A stretch of 64,000 nt of DNA, taken from Eretmocerus hayati. Lineage: Eukaryota > Arthropoda > Insecta > Hymenoptera > Aphelinidae. Positions 1-11,153 of the stretch are shown here, piece after piece. Both the position numbers and the translations under genes were made by a program. The stretch's first letter is position 1, and each line of letters opens with the position of its first letter. A model generated the notes under the pieces. That model did not search any database. It saw nothing but the letters and a program-made list of their open reading frames with translations, and had not been told where the DNA came from. The stretch spans positions 14,314,727-14,378,726 of the forward strand of contig CM056743.1 in assembly GCA_029851415.1 (NCBI GenBank). Reading direction: 5' to 3'.

Positions 1-119
1 GTGAGAACGTCGATCGGCTTTATATCGTCGCAAGATATCATAAGCATCGAGCATGCATGTATTCTCTTACCTTTCAGTACAAGAGTCTATTGGTGCGGAA
101 ATATTTGTGTAGTAGTCAT

Positions 120-1340
120 GCGATCAAAAATCTCCAATCTAGAACAAAATTAGTACAACCCTGCATTCGAACCTCTTAGAAAATAGTAATGTCTAGCAGA
201 TTCAGGTAGTGGATATCAATTTTAGACCTTCCATCACCCAAATTCTGACTCCAAAGTTTGTTAAGAATTTTGTATCATGGGTGGTAACTAGATTATGGGC
301 ACGAGTTAGAACGGTATCTCATAGCTGAAGGAATTTGAGAAAATCTGAAAAATCATAGCTTTGACTGCTTCCCCACGAGATCGAAATTCTTTAAAGTGGG
401 TGGTGCTTTCGTGAATTACAAACGTGAACGTACTGGAGCCGCGCAGATTTGAACACTGCTTTTCGGTTCTGAACATTTTCTCGACTAAAATCTGAACACC
501 AAGTCCGGAAAAAGTTTGCATCATGATTAGACGAATAATAGGCACGAATCAAGACAGCATCTCATAATCGGGACGTCAATAAATACACAAAAAATGTGGC
601 TTCGGCTGTACAGTTATGAAACCGAAGTTCTTAAAAAGGGTTGAATTTCTGGAAATTTTCAAACACGAATCTCTTAGAAATGGGCGATACCAAGCAGATA
701 GTTTTGCTCTTCAAGTTTAGAGGTTCTGTTAGCTAAAATTTGACTACAAAATTTGGGGAAGCTCGCTACCTAGGTAGATTATTAACACGAATGAAACTAG
801 TATTCAGTAGCTACAGAATAGAATGATGTGTGAAAAAATTGTAGCTTTAACTGCCCCAAATATGATGTCAAAATTCTCGAAAGTGAGTAAGTTGTCCTAA
901 AAATTCTAAACTTGGATATGGTTGATATCACGCTTCTCAGTAGCTTCACGAAGGAAATTTTCTATTAACTTTTTCGCCCCTTTGAGAATCATCATTCCAT
1001 AGCTCGGCAGTCAGAGACACAATTATCGAATAATTCTCTACTCCCCAGCTACGGGTTACTGTTGCAACTCGAGTTTACAATTCACTTCGACGCAAACTCT
1101 TCTCAGATTTTGTAGTCAGATTTCAGCTAAAAGAATTTTCATAATCAAAATACAGAACTCGAATCCGTTTGGTACTATTCTCTAGTAGTTTGACCTCCCA
1201 AATTCACACAAAACTCACCCATTCTTGAGGATTTTGATCCCATACGTAAGCAGTCAAAGCCATAATTTTTTTCAAAAATTGTGGGTTTTGTGTGAATTTG
1301 AAACGTGAACCTACTAGAAAATAGTAGTACCAAACACATT
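120..1340. repeat. Diverged tandem array, unit about 240 bp
   Basis: Phrases such as 'gaacctcttagaaa' recur near 171, 425, 665 and 1305, and a second phrase ('ggcacgag') recurs near 297, 540 and 785, giving a spacing of about 240 bp. The copies are strongly diverged. Part of a unit also appears in reverse orientation near 1195-1290 (the stretch around 'ctttgactgctt' in the first unit). Short open frames inside the array are by-products. It could be an old satellite or the internal repeat of a large transposon. Confidence 0.6.
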
Positions 1341-2320
1341 TGAGCATGCCTGCAGCACACACGGCAGTCGCGAATTTTTGCCGTATGCATATGAATAGGC
1401 TCAAATTCTTTCCTTGTGAATTGTTTCTACGTGCCGGCTAGATGTGACATAGTATCAAGGATGATGTATATTTCGTGTTAGTGGCGGTTATGTATGGTGA
1501 TCTATTTATCAGCTAACTAATTAAATTTTGGGAATACAAAAATCACTCCAGCTAATGCGGTCATTCGTCCGCAAGGAGAAACAAGAATGAATTGTGTTTG
1601 TAGCGTTAATTCCCACAAAAGCAATTCCAGACACTTATCTCATCTTTAACAAGCAAGTTATATTCGGCGTAAGAATGAACTCATTTCTTCCACTAACATG
1701 TATATATGAGTTTCTAACATATCGATCGATTATATCCCAGAGGCATTTTGAAAATTGGATTCTATTCCACGAGAAAATATTTTCAACCAAAAGACAATAA
1801 TGAGTAAGTGAATCTAGAGGGAAGATTGGCTGAAACAGCAACCCCACTTCAAAATCTTTTCACGAAGTAGATTGTAGAATAAATGAGTGGCACCCATATC
1901 AATAGTAAAATATCAGCAAAGACAAGTTTTGCAACTTTTCATTTTGATCCTGAAACAACAGTAACTAGCTCTGGTGAAATAGAAATTAAGAAACCAAAAG
2001 TACGTGTGGGATTGAAGATTTTGATTCAATCATCTTTACACACAAAAGCAGAGCTAATCATTCGAATACAAGAATCCTAGATGGTCCGAAGTAACCTTTG
2101 ATCGAATTAAACCTCTTTGAATGTACAGAGATACCTGTGGTATTTGAAATTTTTACGAACCCTCCAAAAATGGCACAATAAGAATTACTTTGTAGTTTTC
2201 TCATGATTACGGTGGATGAATTGAATTAGAATGGAGGCAAAATCCGTACAAGGCGCCATAGCCGAATTACTTTCACCAGTACTAAAAATGAGTTCATCGA
2301 GTACTAGATCGCATGTACAC
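1341..2320. other. Intergenic DNA, nothing recognised
   Basis: This is AT-rich sequence downstream of the PGAP5-like gene. It has short open frames on both strands, no convincing splice-bounded exon and no repeat partner that I could find in the window. Confidence 0.5.
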
Positions 2321-2326
2321 TTTATT
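2321..2326 (-). promoter_or_regulatory. Candidate poly(A) signal of the PGAP5-like gene
   Basis: The minus strand reads AATAAA here, about 97 nt after the TAG stop at 2423-2425. That is a usual distance for an insect 3' UTR. Confidence 0.55.
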
Positions 2327-2422
2327 ATTAACATCGACTCTATATATACAACACGTTAGTGACTCCAAACGCCTCTGTTGAATAATTTTATCACTAGGTA
2401 GTGCCTCCGCGCCAACTGTGAG

Positions 2423-2566
2423 CTATAATAACGATGTGGTTTTTTTGAATGGCCAGAAAAAATAAATTGCCAAACATAAACCAATTACGGCGTAAATCGC
2501 TATGACTGTAGATTGTAATGTCAAATAACACTTCGATACTGCATAATTAACTGGTGTAAACGATCC
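2423..2566 (-). CDS. MPPE1: MPPE1-like exon 9 with stop (residues 356-402)
   Basis: It opens with G-S-F-T-P-x-N-Y-A-V-S-K-C-Y, matching the family's last conserved block. A 19-residue hydrophobic helix, a K-K pair and a TAG stop at 2423-2425 follow. The lysines are not at the exact KKxx positions. Confidence 0.92.
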   Translation of the reverse strand, partial: GSFTPVNYAVSKCYLTLQSTVIAIYAVIGLCLAIYFFWPFKKTTSLL

Positions 2567-5500
2567 CTAGAATGAATGAGATGAGTAAGATGTTTATTCG
2601 ACAAACGGATAGTTGGTTTGATAAAGGGAGATTATTGAATGAAAATGGTAACTTACCAGTAATATATATGGATTATTTTTATTTCGCCAACTAAAAGAAG
2701 GCACGGTTATCTCTAAAGTGTTCTCTCTAGGTTTGGTTTGACAACCATGATGAGTATGCCTATTAACCACAAGTCTTGGGTTAAAAGTGTCAAGTAGCTG
2801 AAAATCATCAAAAATATCAGTTTTGGTGCTGGGAATCGGTTACAATTCAAAGGACGATTTTTCTTCAGCTATTTTGCCTTGAATTTCGATATTGGATTCT
2901 AGCTACTCCTTAATACTACATAAATTCCAAGATCAGGTATCTTTGACCTGTGGTGCTCCTATGCAAAAATCTCAGGCATTAATGCGAATTATTTCGCATC
3001 GAATAGATGAGGAAAATTTTAGCAAAAAATTTGTGGACTTTAGTTTACGAATATATGAATGCAAGAAAAGGTCCATTTCATGCAATACACCCCTTAGTAG
3101 AAATGTGATTATTTTTTCTCGCCTCTCATGCAATATATAGGGGAGAGTGGGGTCAATTTGGACGGGGGCAAAATTGGATAAGTGAGATAGCTCTGTTGGA
3201 GGCGAGTCAAGGCTATCGCCGCGTAAATTTTTTTTTAATACCATCGCAGACAATGGTTTTCATCGCGGTTAGACCTCCCAAAACGATACTGGGAGCTCAC
3301 GCTGACATAGGGGTGCTTTTCGAGGGCCTCACGCGGCTTATTTTCCAAATGCAAAAATTCACGCCACTTCTGCAAAAGTAGGTCGGTTCAATCGCCATTT
3401 GGTACTCAAAAACTAGGTCATAAAATGGAGCCGTCGTGGGCTAAAATCGGTTCACTTGGGCCCAAATGATCACAATTCTGCGAAAAAAACGCCGGGGGAA
3501 TTTTTGGACGAATTGGTATAGGGGCGAATTCGGATAATGCTAAATAAACCCCATCTAAAATCGGTCGACCGATCGCGTGTCCGTGTTTTTAGATGATAAT
3601 TGCCCGTATCGAGGCGCGTATGCATTTGTACGAGTTTTTCGAAGCAAGGGACGTTGAGGGTGAGTATTATTCTGGATTTGATGAATATTTATTCATTCCG
3701 AAGAAATACGTTCATTTATTTTGAATAAATGTTTGCCTAGGAGGATATGAAAGTATATTTGTTCAAATTAGAAAAATTTTCTTCAAAATCGTTCAATTTT
3801 TTTTCTCAGTGTAGATGATTAAAAATGGGTCAGACAGTGAAGTTACGATGTCTAATGATGGTGGTAGGAGTCGGATTGGAGGCGAGTAGTCGCTTTTTAC
3901 GTGTTCGAAGATAGTGCTCGATTTTCGCATTTTCACTGTTGCGTTCGCTGATATGGGGTTGATTGTCGCACTATTTGGATCGTTGACTTAGGGCAAGTAT
4001 GAGTACCTTCAATATGAAAAAAAAAGGAAGAAAGTCGACTCTTGGAAGCCACGAGTTGATTACTGATTACTGAGGACGGTAGTGCACCAATGAAGTACCT
4101 ATTCCAATAATGTTAAAAAATGATATAAAAATGGCCCGTTTGTTCAGTCTATACGGGAGGATGTAAAGGTCATGGGTGGGGTTCCCTGTTGATTTTGGGT
4201 TATTACTACGTGTTTTGGGGAGTAAAAGCGACTCGAATAGGCGGAAAAGGAAGGCTGTCCAAATTTGCCCCCAAAACTTGTCAAAAGTGCCCCCAAGCTC
4301 GGGGCGAATTTGGACAGATTTTTTTTTTCAACTTCAAGAAAAGGTATGAACGCAGAAACCTATTGGTCTGGAAATTTTTTCACAATCTGTTGAATGGTTG
4401 AACTTCAAAGTCCCGTAGCCCGCCTATCCCCAAGTATCGTCAGATAGCCCCAGTGCAAAATCCGTCCAATTTTGACCTACTCTCCCCTAGATATAGTAAC
4501 AATGCAATTAGGTTAGACTAAGCTAGTTCCTAGCCAAAAAATACTCAAAATATCTACCAGGAGCCTCGAAACCGAAATATATTGATTGCAAACATCAGAA
4601 AAGAATGAATCATAATAACAATCCCGGTTTTGGGAATAGATTGTTTTGTTGCTAATAGTTATGAAGATATGTAGGAGGAGAAGTATGGTCACGACTAAAT
4701 TCTTTCGCTATTAAATATGAATAAATTTTGAAATAAGATTATATTTGTTTGCAAATACCTGTTTCGTTGCCTCTTTTGAAAGACAATCCCATTTCTGTAC
4801 GAATTCATCATTCTCAATGTCATTTGGAGCTTCGTCTGGTTCGTGGCAAATTTCATCAGATTCTCGAAACAGTGAGAAATGCTGAAAGTATATTTTCCAC
4901 ATAAATTATGATTTTCGATTAATTTGATAAGAGTATGTGTTCTAACTCACTTGTAATAAAATTGGCCGACTGTAATTTTTAGTTGCATAAGTGTTGTTGG
5001 AACAATGGCTAACATTGCCTTCAGAGCATTTTAATTCCTCTACAAAGGAAGAAGATTCAAATAAATATGTACTCCTAAGTATGTAGCTTGTATGAATACA
5101 TTTTAGTATCGAGAATGGACCAGATCATCCGTTCTTTGTCAATTTCATTCACAAGGAGAGATCCAACCTTACGGGTCGTGGATTCGTCCCAAATTTGAAG
5201 AATCATCTTATTCTGGTGAGAAATGGAGGTATCGCAGAGGATCTAATCCCATGGGTCTCCTGTTCCAAGATACGTATACGGATATTAGCATTGGTAGTAC
5301 ATCCATACGTACGACTTTTCGATATAGGCTTATGTCGCCAATGCTAATGTCCTTAGCTGTGTCTCGCAAAAGAAGGCCCATGGGACTGAAACTTTTGAGA
5401 TACCATCATTTTCCACCAAAATAAGACGATTCCTGAAGGGATGAATCCAGGACCTGCAAGGTTGGACCTCTCTTTGTCAGTAATTTTCGATTTTAGTCTA

Positions 5501-8500
5501 GCTGTTTGATCCCATGACAATAAGAAATTTACCGACGATATTGTGGATTGCATCCTCTATTGTGTCGCAAAGGGAGCAACCATTTCCTTCCTTAAGCATG
5601 CTATTAATTAAAACGAAGTGCACTTCATTCAAGCTGATCTTCCTAACACTTGGAGCAAGCATCTCAGTCTTGAATTCGCTGTTAAGAAACGGGGTCAGAT
5701 CTGTAGAGAATAAGGTAGTAAATCCAATCAGATTTTATGCAATTTGTAATGACTGATTTGGAGAAAAAAAAATAATAACAAACCTTCGTAAAATCCTATG
5801 TCATGTTTTTCACCAAGTACAAACAGTTCAGTACTCTGTGGGTGAGAGAATATGGATCGATATCTCACTATGTAACCATCAAATTCGTCTGGGCCAGCCC
5901 AGAAACCCTCGTCAAATATGTCACCTGGAATTTTTAAAATCTTTCATTTCCCGAACACGAGAGAGTATATTTAGTTGATTCTGCAAACTCTCGTGAACCT
6001 TCCATCTAATTCTTTCTCCCTCTAATTGTTCCAGAAGCTTAGGCAAGACGCAATGGATCACGTACTCGCCTATTTGAGTTAATTCAAATACTTTTCCCAC
6101 GGAATTTCAGGGTATGAGGTAGAAACTTTCTAGTCTTGCAGGGAGAATCCAAGAGGAGCATAATACGGAGTGTTTCGAAAATTGGACCCCCTCTCCCCTT
6201 GTACTATTCCTGTAACGGTGAGAAAACGTGCAAAAATCCCGCGATGAAACTTCCTGATTTGGACATTTCATTCAAGAAGAGAGAGAACAATTTGCCGTTT
6301 GAGTAAATTTCATACCATGGGCCAAGAGAATTCGTAAGGGTGCGTCCACAAATAAGCATATGCACGCATATGCAGTGCACATTGCATGTACAGCACACGT
6401 CCACGTAAACAACTCATCGAAATTTAGCAAGAATTGAAAGGCTCACGTCAGAGAATTACCAATTTCAATCGGTTCGGGTCTTTGCTAAGTTACCAGCCGA
6501 TCCAAAGCAGAACTCGACAAAATCCGTCTGAATTTGGCTAAAATTTGATGAGCTGCACATGTGCACGCGTACAGTGCATTTGCGCAGTGTGCAGCACTGC
6601 ATGTGCATGCATACGCATAATTGTGGACGCACACTTGGTTGATGCGGTAAGGGTGAGAGCCCCTAATGTATCGCTAAAGAATGACTTGCAGGCGCAAAAT
6701 ATAATATCGTATGGAAGTTGTTAAGTTTGGAAAGACCGTTCTTATGATGAGCCTAAGCTTGGCCTTATCTTTGCTTGAGAGCTACCTTGAAGTCAATTTC
6801 TGACTCTTGGATCTCGGATTTTGTTTTCACGCTTTCTCAGAGCGAGAAATTCCACGTTAGATACGTCTTTTGCCATTGGTCAAAAGGACTTGCTTGGTCG
6901 GTAAGGAGTGAAACTGCCTAAGAGAACACTGAACAAGCCAATTTTGTAACAGGAAAGCTTTTGAGAGCAAGTTTTTCGTATGAAGGTTTCGGATCTCGGA
7001 TAGATGGGTTCGGAAGTCAATTTCAAGTTCAGAATGATGTATGAGTGTCCTTATCTGAATTTCTCTAAATCCATTTAATTGCGATTCCATCCACTCTGTC
7101 TCGACTAACTCTTTTGTCGAGCCTCGACTGACTTTTGGTTTGAGAATTAAAATCCTTAATAATTTCTGAAGAATCTCCGACATGTTTGAACCATAATTGA
7201 CAACTTTATCGACTTCAGAAAAACATACGACTGAAAATGGACCATAAAAAATTGAATTTATTCTACCTTAGCCGGGTATCGAACCTCGGATCACCGGGTT
7301 GAAGGCTGGCGTTTTATTCACTCACCCACTGAGCTCGTTGGGACCCACAATACTTGATGAGTCGTGACTCATCAAGTTCACTAGAGAAGGATTATAGGTT
7401 ACAAAGCTAAAAAACCCTTCAACTACGATAATTAGAACTATCTGCGTGAAAATATTCATAAACTTGTTTGTAAAATGTCAGCACTCCTTCCTACTTCAAT
7501 GCAACAGCCGTCGTATAGTGTGCAAGGAGATGCGTGAATGTTTGATCAAAATATTCAAAATAAAAATCACTGGACAAGAGTAATCTAGTCAGAGAATATC
7601 TGTTTCGATCCAGGGTTATTGTTAGACTTCTGGAACTTATCATAAGCATTTGATTATGATGATTATGTAAGTTCACTCGAGTTTCCACTGACGACGATTC
7701 AATCCACCTTCGACAGATTCTCACCTATCAAATTAGCCAAAGATCTGAAATCAGTCAATTTCAATAGAAACGCCCTGAGAAGTGAAGTGACTCAATCCGT
7801 CAGTCCAAGTTTCGAAAGGAAAAGTCAGTCGAACAGATTTAGAAAGTTTTGCAATATCATGAGTGACAAGAACTAATACCAGAACAGCATTCAAAAAGAG
7901 CTTGCTTTGAATTGAGGCAATCATCAGAATGATTTCTCTAAAGACCCAACAAATATGTACGCACAAAAGAATTGTTTGGAGTTTATTCCGTGCATGAAGT
8001 GGTGAGTGGAGTGTTCCCACACAGGTTGCCTCCCCCCTCCCTTGAAATACAAAGTTGAAAATGAGAGATTCTTATTGGAAAATCATTTGGGCCCCTTCAT
8101 TTTTGCTGAAATGGTCCCTCGTGGTTGAAGTTTGATGTCATCACTGAAAATCTCAATCGAACTGATGGGCACGTGTTTACCGTTATTTCTCTACGTATCA
8201 CATACGATGAAAGGTCATAGGATCAACTTCTGATTCACGATGAAGAAATATAGCTGTGTGACTTTCCCAAATGAAATACAGTAAATGGTTAGAAACAAGA
8301 AGTCTATGGCACTGCCAAAGGAACTCTTCAGCGTGGTAATTTTTACCAGCAAGTTGAGCAAAAATGTCTTTATAAGTAATACATTTTAACAGAAGACGAA
8401 CCTAGTATAAACACAACGTGTGGTTTGAGAACCATTATTGCTGCCTGAAACATTCTCTTCATTTGCCAGTCACTGAAAGAAGTGTCAAAAAACACATGTA

Positions 8501-11108
8501 TAAAATATAGGTAAGTCGGGAACACCATGTGTATGGTACTTTGTTACAAAATTGAATTGAATCTACAATTCGACTTACCGGAGTAATCGATCCAACCATA
8601 TCGATCTGCCCCATCCGAGAATGTGGGGATCTGCAAGAAATAAAGCCCAAATTGGTTTGGGTGACGACGGTGGCAGTGCTTTTCCAGTCAATGGCACTTG
8701 AGGAAAAGCTGGCTGTGGGATTGGTTCTTGCGGCACCGGCCATTCACACTGTAATAATCATAGAGACAGGTTCTACTTGAGATCAGGTAACAAATAAATG
8801 ATGATAATTCGATCAACCTTGCTTTGAGATTTATATTTTTGGATGCAAAATGATGAAGCATATTTTTTTGTTTCGTCTGGAACCGCTCCTTTTCAGAGAT
8901 ATTCGAATTTTGAGCTCTGAAGCCTCTCAGTGAATTTAGTTGAAATTGACCCTCTCAAAGTCAATAGATCTGACGCCTTCTTGACTTTCTTCACGAAATT
9001 TTAATCTGCAGGGTCAAATGCATCACAGTGAATCAGAAGAATTTATATGGGGCGGGAATAATTGGTCAATTTGTCTCATGAGATGATTTTTACGAAAAAT
9101 ATAAAAACTTCTATTTCACACATATTCATATTATTTTTTCTCTGCTTAAATCTTTTTAAAGACAGAGTAGTACATGATATGAAAAACTGAGTCCGATTTT
9201 CGGATTGGCTGTCAACATCTGAGATGAGTGAGGCGCTATTATGGATAATCTGTTGCGTAGTCCAGATTTTTAGCTTTGTCCCGATAATTCTTTTGTATGT
9301 TATCATAATATATATGTAGCACAAATTGAGTTGCTGAATCATCGCTGTACAGTTTTGTCAATCAAATTTTCTACTCGTTGACGCAATTTGAGATGATATT
9401 GAGGCATTTTAATGAACTTGCGCTGATCCAGTAACATTCCAAAAAAGTAGTTGCGAAATAAGGAAAGTGTACCCGAAATGCCCCCCTCCCCCCTTGAGCC
9501 GTTTTGCAAATAATTTTGGCCCATTTTAATATTTTTCAACGGACTTCATCGCAATTTGAAGCTTGTTCCAAGCCATCGGAATGAGCTAAGGAAAATGTAA
9601 TTCTGATTAACCAAAGCCGAGCTATCACGATCTCTTGTAATTTGTTGATGACTCAGAGAAGGAATGAGAAGAGATTCGCAAGTCTGTATAGACTGTTATC
9701 ATCGATTTGCTAAGAGATGTCAAGAGGCATTTAAACAAGCCGTGAGTGACAATAAAAGGAATCAGGTATGGCGCCATTCTCAGATGTTTATGAAAATGAA
9801 GATATTTGTTATGTAATATACTTTTTCCAAGAATATTTCTTGAGAAATCAAAGTTTTCGTTTTTTTTTCGTGAAAATTGCTTTTTGACGGATCGACCAGT
9901 TATTTACGCCACCTATCAATTCTTCTGATGCATTATGCGATACATTTGAGCCAACGGATCAAGATTTGTAAAGAAATTCAAGAAGACATTAGATTGATCC
10001 ACTTTGAAAAGGTCAATTTTAATTAAATGTACTATGAGGCTCCAGAACTCAAGAATCGATTATTTCTGAAATGACGTGCTTCCGGACAAAACAAAAAGTA
10101 TCTCACTATTTTGCATCCTAAACAATTCATCTTAGAGTGGGGATGATAGAATTTTTATCATTTTATCGATGTCAGATCTTATCTGGATTAGGCCACGGTA
10201 TTCATTGTTGGATCATCGAGTCAGTACAAGCTTTATGAAAACGATATAAAGTTTCATAATCTTAGTGGATGTATTAATCCGTGTTCCATATCGTTAATAG
10301 GTATTGGATAAAATATAATTCCAATCTAATCTCGTCGGATATCGACGTTATCGAGTTCTCAAATATCTCCGATAATTTTTGAGATATCGTATATGCAGCA
10401 TAAGTAACGACGATTCTAAAAGAAACATCAATTTTGATCCATCGGTACTCGATTATTTGGAGAGCACAAAATTAAAGCGTTAGAGACCCTTCAATTTTCA
10501 AAACTTTTCTGTGCGCACGCTACTTATAAGAAAATTCATCTGCTATTTGGGAAAGTGAGATCTTAATCCTGATCTTAATAAGAGATCAATGCGAACTGCG
10601 AATCTAATTTTTCTCTTAAAATTTGCTTCGTCACTTATTTCAACTGTTCCAAGAATTCAGGACGTTCTTATGTAAAATTGTGACGAAGCGGGGCCATTCC
10701 ATTTTTTTTAATGGGTGACGTACTTTTTTCCTGAGAACGTGTCCTATCTACATCATTGGAAAACCCCGTCGAGTAAAACCCGATCAGGAACTCAGAAATC
10801 ATAAAATATAGTTCGTACAATGACGAGTCATTACGAGTTGAGCAGTTTCGTAAAAATACCAAACTTTGAGCTAACTTCGAAGAAATCGTTTTTTTTCCTT
10901 GCAAATTTTTTAGTACAAATACTACCAATTATAACAATAGTCTTGGTGGGATATTCAATTATCGATTTTATTAGGCCAATTTGAATCACCCTATTTAACC
11001 TAAACCGCAAGATAACAATCAAAGAATGCATAACAATATTGCAAGAAGAATGGGTATATAACTTAATTTCACCGCTGCGCCACCGATTGTGCTGTGCCAG
11101 TATGTATG

Positions 11109-11153
<45 letters not shown>

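Noticed and set aside
120..1340. CRISPR-like array
   Set aside because: The repeat unit is long (about 240 bp), diverged and without spacer structure, in an evidently eukaryotic context.
7264..7345. Functional tRNA gene
   Set aside because: The B box is perfect but the acceptor ends do not pair and no proper anticodon arm forms.
8459..8743. ATG-initiated 94-codon minus-strand frame
   Set aside because: A shadow frame: the frame starting C-E-W-P in the same exon matches the PGAP5 family and joins its neighbours in phase.
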